A DNA stretch of 64,000 bases from Mucilaginibacter sp. Bleaf8 (lineage in GTDB: Bacteria; Bacteroidota; Bacteroidia; Sphingobacteriales; Sphingobacteriaceae): NCBI RefSeq assembly GCF_018390515.1, contig NZ_JAHBBK010000003.1, positions 434,001 through 498,000 of the forward strand, written 5' to 3'. The notes beneath the pieces are model-generated. The model was given only the letters and a program-made list of their open reading frames with translations. It was not told the DNA's origin and ran no database searches. Position numbers and translations under genes: made by a program. Shown in pieces: positions 25,714 through 33,903 of the stretch (the first letter of the stretch is position 1; each line of letters starts with the position of its first letter).

Positions 25714-26829
25714 ATGTACAAGTTAATCCTTATCCTGCTTTTAATGCTGGCATGTGGCAGTGTGCCAGCACAGAATATCAATAAGCAAAATACCGTTGCC
25801 GAAAATTTTATCCGTGCTACGGTTGATTCGCTACATATACCAGGGCTGGCGGTGGCCATCGTTAAAAACGGTAAAATACTCAAGTTGTCTGCCTATGGTA
25901 AAGCAAATTTAGACTGGCAACAGCCAGTAAGCGCACATACTAATTTCCAAATCGCGTCAACCAGTAAGCTGCTGGCCACCACGCTGGCCATGAAAAGTAT
26001 TTATAATAACAAGCTGCACCTCGACGATGAAGTAAGCCGGTATATTGACAGCGTACCCGCAGCCTGGCAAGGGTTAAAGGTAAGGCACCTTTTTAACCAT
26101 ACCAGTGGTATTAAGGTGTTTAAGCAAAACAGATATGCGCCACTATCGCAGGTAATTAAAGCGCTTAAGGATTCTGCATTGGCTTTTCCGTATGGTACGC
26201 GGCAGACCTATGCCAGCGGCGACTATACCGTTCTGCTTTACATCTACGAAAAAATATACAATAAGCCGTACCCCCAGATTGTAAAAGATGAAATTACCGG
26301 CCCTATGCACATGGCCGATGGTGCCTTTGACCGCGAACGGTTAGTGAGCGACTGGATGGAAACCGACGTAGTGCCTCAAAAAGCAACCACTTATTATGTA
26401 AAGGATGGGCAGCTTACGCCCTACAAATTTTTCTATCCGCAATATACGTATACCGCCGGCGGCTATTTTGCCTCCATAACAGATATGGCCAACTGGGCTG
26501 TTGCGATGGATAAGCAGGTGCTGTTTCCGGCAGCTGTAGAAATGCAGTATGCCTACGCACAAGACACTGTAAACGGCAAGTTGTCTGATTTTAGCCGTAT
26601 TGGATGGGGCGTGGGCAAGCCTAAAGGTATACTGATAGGGGGGCATAGCGGCGGCCCGGCTTTGGGCGATGTAGTGCGTATACCGCAAGCCGGTGTAACA
26701 GTTATTGTATTAAGCAATGATGGCGAATTGCTGCCCTACTTTGCCAACGCCATAGCTACTTTTTATGTTGACGGCCTGCCCTTTAAGCGCCGCGTGCCGA
26801 AGTTTAAGCGCACGCAAGCATTGCAGTAG
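25714..26829 (+). CDS. Serine hydrolase of the class C beta-lactamase family (exported)
   Basis: About 371 residues from ATG 25714 (MYKLILILLLMLACG); frames to ATG 25687 or TTG 25657 exist but would put residues before the signal peptide. Catalytic motifs: Ser82-x-x-Lys85 in STSKL, Tyr in QTYASGDYTVL (Y-x-N/S position) and HSGG in IGGHSGGPALGD for the third element. Members include D-aminopeptidases, esterases and penicillin-binding-like proteins, so beta-lactam hydrolysis should not be assumed. The Cys in LACGS could be a lipobox. It lies behind the LytTR gene. Confidence 0.9.
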   Translation: MYKLILILLLMLACGSVPAQNINKQNTVAENFIRATVDSLHIPGLAVAIVKNGKILKLSAYGKANLDWQQPVSAHTNFQIASTSKLLATTLAMKSIYNNKLHLDDEVSRYIDSVPAAWQGLKVRHLFNHTSGIKVFKQNRYAPLSQVIKALKDSALAFPYGTRQTYASGDYTVLLYIYEKIYNKPYPQIVKDEITGPMHMADGAFDRERLVSDWMETDVVPQKATTYYVKDGQLTPYKFFYPQYTYTAGGYFASITDMANWAVAMDKQVLFPAAVEMQYAYAQDTVNGKLSDFSRIGWGVGKPKGILIGGHSGGPALGDVVRIPQAGVTVIVLSNDGELLPYFANAIATFYVDGLPFKRRVPKFKRTQALQ

Positions 26830-26855
26830 CGGCACAATGAATCTGTATCCTCGTC

Positions 26856-26896
26856 TAAGCCAATCCATAAGTGCCTCGCATGTTGGGTTGGCTTGG
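26856..26896. terminator. Probable terminator after the serine hydrolase gene
   Basis: AAGCCAATCC near 26857 pairs with GGGTTGGCTT ending at 26894, followed by a T-rich stretch. About 30 bases after the stop at 26829. Confidence 0.45.
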
Positions 26897-26919
26897 TTTA
26901 TTTATTTCGCATGATGCCT

Positions 26920-26936
26920 GCAAGCGGGACGCTTGC
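26920..26936. repeat. Short perfect hairpin GCAAGCG-GGA-CGCTTGC
   Basis: Seven-base perfect stem with a three-base loop, at the left edge of the accessory region and next to the stop of the minus-strand AAA_13 gene. It has no T tract; it may be a remnant of an interspersed repeat. Confidence 0.45.
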
Positions 26937-26962
26937 CGAAGCGACCTAATAATAGAGGTCTT

Positions 26963-29269
26963 TTAGATGGAAACTAAATCTCTCATTTCTTTAAAATGAA
27001 TTTCATCTAAATCTTCTAGTATCTTAAATACATCATTTATTATGTTATTTCCTTCTCCTAATAAATTATCAATCGGAGTGTCATGGAAATCGATTTGTTG
27101 GTTATGTGAATATTTATTAATAAATCTATATACCTTCTCGTGGCTTACAGATTTTGAGCAACCAGCTTGTAAGAGCTGATTAAAGTCATTTCGTCCTTTC
27201 GGAAACTTGAATGTTAAGAATGCCTCTAATAGTTTCCGTGATAGGTTAGATATAAGAAATGCTTTTTCTATATCTAAATCAGACAACTCTTTAAGTTCAT
27301 TAAGTTTATGGAACACATAGTGATACTCAGAATTAAATTTGATCAATGTATTGTTAGCATTTTTAATAACTGATTGTCTATTCAATGCATTTGAACATTC
27401 TACTGAATAAAATCTTGATTTAATTTTTTCGACTTTTAAATTGTTGACCCAATTCGTCTCATTCTTTTTAATAAGCCAATCTCTAACCAGCTTAAAATAT
27501 TGAAAGTTATGTGTTAATATAAATAACTGTTCTGCTTTTTCACATTCCATTTTGAGGTAAGCATATGAATGGAAAAGGTGGTTGCTATCAAAACTAGAGA
27601 TAGGATCATCTACGACAATGATTGTTTTATCAATCTGATTTCCATTCTCTTTTAATTTGGATATAAAATAAACAAATGCAATAGCCGTCTTTTCACCCTC
27701 GCTTAAATTGTTTGCTGGAGCTGTCTTTTCTCCGCGGATTAACTTATAACCCTTCAAGCTTTTATCAAATTGAAGAGCAATATCACTTCTGCCTAAAAAT
27801 TTAGCTAAGCTCTTGTTGAACTTTTCTGCACCGATTGCTTCATTTAAAAGGGCATTTTCAAATTTATATACATCTTCTTTAATTAGTCTCAGTTCATTAA
27901 ATAGTTCATCCCTTTCTTGTAGCACTTTTTTGATCATGCTTTCTAAAGATGAATAATTATCTTTCATTAGTTGCTCACTGACAAAATGTAGCTCTAATTG
28001 ATATTGTGCCTTTTTTACTATTTCATCGAAGCTTTGATTTTTCAAATTGTGCTTTTCAACAAAATCACTCATTAATATTAAGCTAGTATTCAAGCACTCA
28101 AAAACACTGCTTAATTGATCATACTCAAATTCTATTACATCAAATGGATTATGCAATTTTCTGTCAACCACCTCAATAATAGATAAGAGCATATCATGGC
28201 ATTTTTGAATATTATTTAAATGTACGCTCTTAGAATTAATATAGCTTTCTTGAAATTCTTCGTATAACTCTAGAGACTCCGTGAAGTTTATATTTACTTT
28301 TTCTAATACTGTATTTACATAATTCTGAAGGCCCTTCAAAGCCTCCATCATACTTTTATAACTTTGACTAAAATGGTCATTCAGTTCTTTAATACGCTCT
28401 TTACTTAACGGCTGTTGACAGAACTCGCAATTGCTATTTTCACTTAAACGATGTAGATCTAAACCTTTCTCAATCCAAGAATTCAATTCAGGGGTTTCTA
28501 CAAGCCTCTTAATTTGTTTTGAATATATACTTTGTGATAAGATATTTTTTAAGATATCAGCCTTGAAAATGAGTTCTTTGATCTCAATAAGTTTATATTG
28601 TTCTAACTGAATGTTTGGTTTTCGATTGGGCTTAATTATATTTTTTAATTCTTTAACCTTATCTACAGCCAAAATTGATGTTTTGCTTATGCTTGTAGCA
28701 TTGTTTCTAATAAAGGTTGATATTTTAGTCCTATCATAATTTAAGTAGTATGTGTTAGAGGTTTCTATTAGTTCAAATGACTTTTTAACGTTAAATGCCC
28801 ACTTAGTTAAGCTTTTTTTTAAGTCCTCACTTTGTTTTTCGTATTGGGATTTCGCAGAAGCGTAACTTTCTTCTTTAAGATTTAGGGTAGTTAAAGCTTC
28901 TTTATATTTTAGAAGCTCGTCTTTCTTTTCCTCTGATAATATAAGTATGCTATTTGCTTTTGATTGTTCAAAATTTACATTCCTTTCGATAAAGTCTTTG
29001 TTAAATACTCGAATGTTAATGTTATTTGATGATACATTTTTATGAGTTATTTCGGGACAAGTGCTTGCTAATACACTGTATTCTGCATCTTCAAAATGAT
29101 GGTGAGTTTTCTTATCTGTAAGAGATAAAAACAATTTAGTCAATGTACTCTTTCCACTTCCGTTCCACCCATAGAATAAGTTGAACTTTTCGAAAGAATG
29201 CAAATCTTTCGCAGGTTTATAGTCTTGAAATATACCAAAGCTTTTAAGTCTGTTTATATTGGTAATCAT
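26963..29269 (-). CDS. AAA_13 ATPase with CxxC hook and HEPN-like C-terminus (candidate RloC-like anticodon nuclease)
   Basis: A 768-residue SMC/ABC-like ATPase. Walker A GWNGSGKS is at residues 34-41, the signature LSEGEK at 522-527, and Walker B IIVVDDPISSFD at 550-561. Two long coiled-coil arms flank a CEFC motif (Cys281, Cys284), like a zinc hook. After the ATPase core, the last ~110 residues hold R678-x3-E682 (SRKLLEAF) and R715-x6-H722 (RFINKYSH), which fits the HEPN RNase pattern and the Arg/Glu/His set of PrrC/RloC anticodon nucleases. Such proteins cut tRNA when phage counter DNA restriction. No restriction genes are nearby. The gene is strongly AT-rich compared with both neighbours, so recent acquisition is likely. 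An ATPase with an unrelated effector remains possible. Confidence 0.85.
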   Translation of the reverse strand: MITNINRLKSFGIFQDYKPAKDLHSFEKFNLFYGWNGSGKSTLTKLFLSLTDKKTHHHFEDAEYSVLASTCPEITHKNVSSNNINIRVFNKDFIERNVNFEQSKANSILILSEEKKDELLKYKEALTTLNLKEESYASAKSQYEKQSEDLKKSLTKWAFNVKKSFELIETSNTYYLNYDRTKISTFIRNNATSISKTSILAVDKVKELKNIIKPNRKPNIQLEQYKLIEIKELIFKADILKNILSQSIYSKQIKRLVETPELNSWIEKGLDLHRLSENSNCEFCQQPLSKERIKELNDHFSQSYKSMMEALKGLQNYVNTVLEKVNINFTESLELYEEFQESYINSKSVHLNNIQKCHDMLLSIIEVVDRKLHNPFDVIEFEYDQLSSVFECLNTSLILMSDFVEKHNLKNQSFDEIVKKAQYQLELHFVSEQLMKDNYSSLESMIKKVLQERDELFNELRLIKEDVYKFENALLNEAIGAEKFNKSLAKFLGRSDIALQFDKSLKGYKLIRGEKTAPANNLSEGEKTAIAFVYFISKLKENGNQIDKTIIVVDDPISSFDSNHLFHSYAYLKMECEKAEQLFILTHNFQYFKLVRDWLIKKNETNWVNNLKVEKIKSRFYSVECSNALNRQSVIKNANNTLIKFNSEYHYVFHKLNELKELSDLDIEKAFLISNLSRKLLEAFLTFKFPKGRNDFNQLLQAGCSKSVSHEKVYRFINKYSHNQQIDFHDTPIDNLLGEGNNIINDVFKILEDLDEIHFKEMRDLVSI

Positions 29270-29451
29270 GATAATTAGGTTTCAGATAAAGATATGTCAA
29301 AATATTTTCAAAAAAAGAGTAGATACGAAAGTTCTTACATATTTTAAGAATTTTTATTTCTCACGCTCCCTATGATTGTCCCGCTTTTGGGCATCATAAA
29401 ATAACCCGTCATCATATACCATAAGCATAAGGCTTGCGAAAACCTTTAATT

Positions 29452-30540
29452 TTAACTATCCCCTTCACCATCCACCCGCTTCAATACCCGTGCAATATTG
29501 GTAACCGGAATGCCGAGGCGTTTGCTGATTTGGCGGTAGCTGAGGCCCAGTTGGTGCAGTTCGGCTATTTTTTGCTGTATGGCTTGGCGGTGCTGCTGGG
29601 TATAGGCTTGCAGGTGTTCGCTCTCGTGGGCATGGCCCATAAAATCAAAACATAAATAATTATATTGTTTCAGGATGCGGCATAAGCATACCTGTGCGGC
29701 ACCGTACTGCTCGGGCGCGCTGCGCTGTTTGATTTGCTTGAGGTAGCGCAGGCCGGGCTGGGTTTGGCTTTCGCCAATGGCAAAGGCGCTGTCGCAAAAG
29801 TTGATGAGCACTTTGCTGCCCTGCAAATCATTACGGGTAATAGGCCGGGCCGGGTTGCGCTTGGGCGTATGGGCCAGCACCAGGATGGATAGTCCATACC
29901 GTGCGCGCAGGGTTTGCAGGTGTTTCATGAGTTGCAGGGCGGCAGCGGCGGCTTCGGTACCGGTGCGCAGGCAGCTCAGGTTATCTACAATCAAAACGCG
30001 GGCTTTGCTGGTAATCAGCAGGTTTTCCAATCCGTTGCTTACAAATTCGTGGTAGCTGGCAAAGCTTTGGGTGCGCACGCAGCCGGGGTTGGGCACCACG
30101 CGGTAAAAGCGGTCGCTAAAGCGGTAACGGTCGCGCCCGTCCAGGCTGTAGCGCTGCTCAAACTGGCGCTGGCTCAGTTCAAAATCAAAATAAAGCACAT
30201 CCTGCGCCGGCACCTGCAGTTCAAACGGCTCCATGGGCTGCCCCGAACTGATGCTTTGCCCTATTTGCACCGCCAGTATGGATTTGCCCACATTGGTATC
30301 GGCAAACAAAATGCACAGCTCGTGCTCAAACCAAAAGCCGCCAAACAGTCGTCGCGCGCCGCCCTTGGGTGCGGTATCCAGCCAAGCATTGGCTGGTTGC
30401 ATAATAAAAGCGCTTTTAGGGTCTACATACGGCTGTACCGTAGCTGCGGCAGGTTTAGGGTGTCGTGCCATCTGGCGTATCAGTTCAATTTCGGCAGGCC
30501 GCTCGGCCGAGGGCTCCGCCAGGTAAGTACGAAAGGTCAT
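29452..30540 (-). CDS. RepA/RecA-like AAA ATPase with C-terminal helix-turn-helix
   Basis: A 362-residue ATPase of the AAA_25/RepA type. Walker A is ADTNVGKS (residues 80-87, with Ala for the first Gly), Walker B RVLIVDNL (181-188), and LAHTPKR (222-228) is the hexameric-helicase-like switch. At the C-terminus ELHQLGLSYRQISKRLGIPV (327-346) is a clear helix-turn-helix like those of resolvases. RepA-like ATPases are replicative helicases of plasmids and phages; this one may be a DNA-bound ATPase of a mobile element. It is GC-richer than the gene downstream. A phased TGTWCC array lies 270-420 bp before its start. No other replication gene is nearby. Confidence 0.85.
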   Translation of the reverse strand: MTFRTYLAEPSAERPAEIELIRQMARHPKPAAATVQPYVDPKSAFIMQPANAWLDTAPKGGARRLFGGFWFEHELCILFADTNVGKSILAVQIGQSISSGQPMEPFELQVPAQDVLYFDFELSQRQFEQRYSLDGRDRYRFSDRFYRVVPNPGCVRTQSFASYHEFVSNGLENLLITSKARVLIVDNLSCLRTGTEAAAAALQLMKHLQTLRARYGLSILVLAHTPKRNPARPITRNDLQGSKVLINFCDSAFAIGESQTQPGLRYLKQIKQRSAPEQYGAAQVCLCRILKQYNYLCFDFMGHAHESEHLQAYTQQHRQAIQQKIAELHQLGLSYRQISKRLGIPVTNIARVLKRVDGEGDS

Positions 30541-30776
30541 GAAAAAATAGTGTCGAAAAAGAAAAATAATGGGATTGATAAACGGGCGTGTTTACGGCAT
30601 TAAAGATAAGCGGCAGGGGCGGCAAATATGGTGACAACGGTGTGTCAGTAGGCGATTAACACTCATAGCTGTTATGGCGAGCGCCAGTTCAATCAGCCCG
30701 TTTCAGGCAGTGATATAGCGAAGTGACGGCTACCTTGCCATCGCCCCGAGGCATAGCATGTGTGGAGCAAAAGTAC

Positions 30777-30792
30777 TGACACAAACGTGTCA
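30777..30792. repeat. Inverted repeat TGACAC-AAAC-GTGTCA
   Basis: Perfect six-base inverted repeat with a four-base spacer, 15 bases before the first unit of the TGTWCC array; a possible protein-binding site. Confidence 0.45.
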
Positions 30793-30806
30793 CGAGTATA
30801 AATACC

Positions 30807-30958
30807 TGTACCAAAGTGTTCCGGGTGTTCCAGGGTGTACCACTTTTTTTTGAGCGGCCTCTGCGTGCTGTAAACGGCGTTTTGGGTGTACCAAAGTGTA
30901 CCACCTGTTCCGCTGTGTACCGGTTTGTTCCGCTTTGTACCACTTCAAAAGTGGTACA
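30807..30958. repeat. Phased TGTWCC repeat array ending in a 10-bp hairpin
   Basis: Ten copies of TGTACC or TGTTCC start at 30807, 30817, 30826, 30836, 30887, 30897, 30906, 30916, 30926 and 30936. Steps are 10 or 9 bp, and the gap between the two clusters is 51 bp, about five turns. All units would lie on one face of the helix. The last unit is part of a perfect inverted repeat TGTACCACTT-CAA-AAGTGGTACA (30936-30958). The 562-bp gap 30541-31102 otherwise shows no gene. The array may be an iteron cluster or operator for the neighbouring ATPase, which is inference. Confidence 0.8.
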
Positions 30959-31102
30959 CCTGTTTCTGAAACAAATTCAGCCTGAAAGTAGCATGGGCAG
31001 CAGTCAACCATACCCCCGATTTTGTACTTTGCCTGAAAGTAAGTTAATTAGCAGCTTGCCTGTACCATGTGGTTTTATAAAACCGTTAAATAAGGTAACA
31101 CA

Positions 31103-33229
31103 ATGAAAAAGATCAGCTGTTTATTGCTACCGGCTGCTTTACTTTGCAGCCATAGCTACGCACAACGTATGAATATTAAACCCGCCGCTTATCCGCAAAC
31201 GCAAAAAGGAAACGTATCCGATACCTACTTCGGTACCGAAGTGCCCGACCCATACCGCTGGCTCGAAAATGATCAGGCCGCCGATACCAAGGCCTGGGTA
31301 ATAGAGCAAAACAAGGTAACGCAGGGTTATCTGCAACAAATCCCTTTCCGCGAAGCCATCCGCAAGCGCCTCGAAACCTTGTGGAACTACGAGCGCTACA
31401 GCGCACCTTTCCGCGAGGGCCGCTATACCTATTTTTACAAGAACGACGGGCTGCAGAGCCAGGCCGTGCTATACCGCCAAACCGACGGTGGCCAGGCCGA
31501 GGTGTTTCTGGATCCTAACCAGTTCTCGAAAGATGGTACCACCTCGCTGGCGGGTATTGAGTTTAGCAAAGATGGCAGCCTGGCCGCCTACCAAACCTCA
31601 GCCGGCGGCTCCGACTGGACCAGCGTAACCGTGCTGCACACCCAGGATAAAACCCAGGTGGGCGATGTGCTGAACGATGTGAAGTTTTCGGGCCTGGCCT
31701 GGCGCGGCAACGAAGGTTTTTACTACAGCAGTTATGACAAGCCCAAAGAGGGCAGCCAGCTATCTGGCCTTACCCAGCATCATAAACTGTATTTCCATAA
31801 GCTGGGTACACCGCAAAGCCAGGATGTGCTGATATTCGGCGGCGAGCAAACGCCGCGCCGCTACGTAGGCGCTCACCTCACCGAGGATGAACGTTTTCTG
31901 GTGATATCGGCCGCCAACTCCACCACCGGCAACGAGCTCTACATACAAGACCTCACGCAGCCCGGCAGTCAAATCGTTAACATCGTTGATAACTTTGACA
32001 ATGAGCACGAGGTGGTAGCCAACGAGGGCAGTCGCCTGTACATCCACACCAACCTGTATGCACCCAACTACCGACTGGTAACTACCGATGTATCCAACCC
32101 CCGCACCGGTACCTGGAAAGACCTGATTGCACAAAATAAAAACGTGCTGCAGGTTACTACCGCCGGCGGCAAGCTGTTTGCCCAGTACCTGAAAGATGCC
32201 ACCGCCTTTGTACAGCAGTATAACATGAACGGTAAGCTGGAGCATACGGTTGAGCTGCCCACCGTAGGCACAGCATCAGGCTTTAAGGCCAAAAAGGAGG
32301 AGCAGGAGCTGTACTATACGTTTACTTCTTATACCTACCCCTCAACCATATTTAAGTATAATATAGGCACGGGTAAATCAGAAGTGTATAAAAAGTCGGG
32401 TGTGCAGTTTAACCCGGAGCTGTATGAGTCAAAGCAGGTGTTTTACAAATCCAAGGATGGCACCAGCATCCCCATGATTATCACCTACAAAAAAGGGACG
32501 GTACTTAATGGGCACAACCCAACATTGCTGTATGGTTACGGTGGTTTTGGCGTGAGCCTTACACCGGCTTTCAGTACCTCAAATATTATTTTACTGGAGC
32601 AGGGCGGCATTTATGCTGTACCCAATCTGCGCGGTGGCGGCGAGTATGGGGAAACCTGGCATAAGGCCGGTACTAAACTGCGCAAACAAAACGTGTTTGA
32701 TGATTTTATTGCCGCAGCCGAATACCTCATCAGCCATAAATATACCTCGAAAGATTACCTGGCTGTTGCCGGTGGCTCCAACGGCGGCCTGCTGGTGGGC
32801 GCAACCATCACGCAACGACCCGAACTGTGTAAAGTGGCTTTCCCTGCGGTGGGTGTGCTGGATATGCTGCGCTATAACCAGTTTACGGCTGGTGCCGGCT
32901 GGGCTTATGATTACGGTACTGCGCAAGATGGCGAGCAGATGTTCCAGTACCTGTACCACTACTCGCCTTACCATGCCCTCAAGCCAGCCGAATACCCCGC
33001 CACCCTGGTTACCACTGCCGATCATGACGACCGGGTAGTACCGGCACACTCATTTAAGTTTGCCGCACGCTTGCAGGAGTATCAAAAAGGCCCTGCCCCG
33101 GTACTGATTCGCATCGAAACCAATGCAGGCCATGGTGCCGGCCGTTCTACGGCACAAATCATCGGGCAGGAAACGGATAAGTGGGCGTTTATGTTTACCA
33201 ACATGGGCGTCACCTTTGGTGGGATGTAA
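31103..33229 (+). CDS. Prolyl oligopeptidase family serine peptidase (S9A), exported
   Basis: A 708-residue enzyme. The signal peptide is MKKISCLLLPAALLCSHSYAQ. The N-terminal DPYRWLEND is typical of S9A enzymes; residues ~80-420 form the beta-propeller; the catalytic Ser lies in GGSNGGLL (~residue 556), Asp in DHDDRVVP (~640) and His in NAGHGAG (~678). It cuts short proline-containing peptides after Pro, probably in the periplasm. The length is normal for the family. It is a single gene with a strong terminator behind it. Confidence 0.95.
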   Translation: MKKISCLLLPAALLCSHSYAQRMNIKPAAYPQTQKGNVSDTYFGTEVPDPYRWLENDQAADTKAWVIEQNKVTQGYLQQIPFREAIRKRLETLWNYERYSAPFREGRYTYFYKNDGLQSQAVLYRQTDGGQAEVFLDPNQFSKDGTTSLAGIEFSKDGSLAAYQTSAGGSDWTSVTVLHTQDKTQVGDVLNDVKFSGLAWRGNEGFYYSSYDKPKEGSQLSGLTQHHKLYFHKLGTPQSQDVLIFGGEQTPRRYVGAHLTEDERFLVISAANSTTGNELYIQDLTQPGSQIVNIVDNFDNEHEVVANEGSRLYIHTNLYAPNYRLVTTDVSNPRTGTWKDLIAQNKNVLQVTTAGGKLFAQYLKDATAFVQQYNMNGKLEHTVELPTVGTASGFKAKKEEQELYYTFTSYTYPSTIFKYNIGTGKSEVYKKSGVQFNPELYESKQVFYKSKDGTSIPMIITYKKGTVLNGHNPTLLYGYGGFGVSLTPAFSTSNIILLEQGGIYAVPNLRGGGEYGETWHKAGTKLRKQNVFDDFIAAAEYLISHKYTSKDYLAVAGGSNGGLLVGATITQRPELCKVAFPAVGVLDMLRYNQFTAGAGWAYDYGTAQDGEQMFQYLYHYSPYHALKPAEYPATLVTTADHDDRVVPAHSFKFAARLQEYQKGPAPVLIRIETNAGHGAGRSTAQIIGQETDKWAFMFTNMGVTFGGM

Positions 33230-33250
33230 GAAAAGACAGTAATCAACAAT

Positions 33251-33287
33251 AAACAGAAAAGCCGCTTATAAAGCGGCTTTTCTGTTT
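33251..33287. terminator. Bidirectional terminator after prolyl oligopeptidase
   Basis: Perfect 17-bp inverted repeat (AAACAGAAAAGCCGCTT / AAGCGGCTTTTCTGTTT) with loop ATA, between convergent genes. Confidence 0.88.
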
Positions 33288-33304
33288 ATTTCATCATTTA
33301 TCAA

Positions 33305-33814
33305 TTAGTGACCTTTTCCATGTCCGTGTCCGTTACCGCGGCCATTGCCATGACCATTACCGCGGCCTTTATCTTTTTTCCATCCGTTGTGGTTGCCGTT
33401 GTTACCTTTCCAATAGTTCTTATATTTTGCATCGCGGCTGTCGCGTATAATCACCTGGTTATGGTTGCCCCTGTATTTAGCGTAACGGGTACGGTAAACA
33501 TCATTACGCTCCCAAGGGTTGCGGTCATTAATTACCACCTTGTAGCTGTTGTACAGGTTGTAATTGCTGTAACGCGATGGTAAGTTATTGGTGCGTACCC
33601 AGCGGTTACCATTTAAGTACACAAACTCATGGGTTGGTACAGAGTAATAAGTATCAATATCGGGCATGTAATAATAATCAGCACGATCATATCCTACCGG
33701 TCCCCACTCGGGCTGGCTGCCAATATTAATGTTTAAGCTTACTTGTGCATTTGCAGGTTTTTCGAATGCCAGGGCGCTTACAAAAAGGGCAGCGGCTAAT
33801 AATATCTTTTTCAT
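33305..33814 (-). CDS. Exported protein with Gly/His/Asn/Lys-rich tail, unknown function
   Basis: About 169 residues from ATG 33814 (MKKILLAAALFVSALAF, a signal peptide; the frame extends 18 codons upstream without sense). The middle region is rich in Tyr and aromatic residues (YYYMPDIDTYYSVPTHEFVYLNGNRWV, in part), and the tail from ~residue 135 is low-complexity with repeated GNGHGNGRGNGHGHGKGH-type elements that could bind metal. Similar small Tyr-rich exported proteins are common in Bacteroidota, but no function is known to me. Confidence 0.8.
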   Translation of the reverse strand: MKKILLAAALFVSALAFEKPANAQVSLNINIGSQPEWGPVGYDRADYYYMPDIDTYYSVPTHEFVYLNGNRWVRTNNLPSRYSNYNLYNSYKVVINDRNPWERNDVYRTRYAKYRGNHNQVIIRDSRDAKYKNYWKGNNGNHNGWKKDKGRGNGHGNGRGNGHGHGKGH

Positions 33815-33903
33815 CTTATTTGTGAATTTTGATATTATGACAACCAAGTACCATAAAAGTTTAAACACGCAATTGTATCTCTTTAATTACAGTCTGAGTC
33901 GGC

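Noticed and set aside
25714..26829. Reading the serine hydrolase as a true beta-lactamase
   Set aside because: The fold and SxxK motif are shared by peptidases and esterases; nothing specific to beta-lactam hydrolysis is visible.
29914..30603. 229-codon plus-strand frame
   Set aside because: Antisense of the RepA-like ATPase gene, in which Walker motifs and the HTH are clear.
30700..30760. Possible further CATTGCGAG-type repeat (AGCGAAGTGACGGCTACCTTGCC)
   Set aside because: Only scattered matches to the element and no inverted ends; not distinguishable from chance.
30816..31106. 96-codon plus-strand frame over the TGTWCC array (also 84- and 73-codon minus-strand frames)
   Set aside because: The frames arise from the repeats; the 9-10 bp step changes frame, so the array is not a protein repeat.
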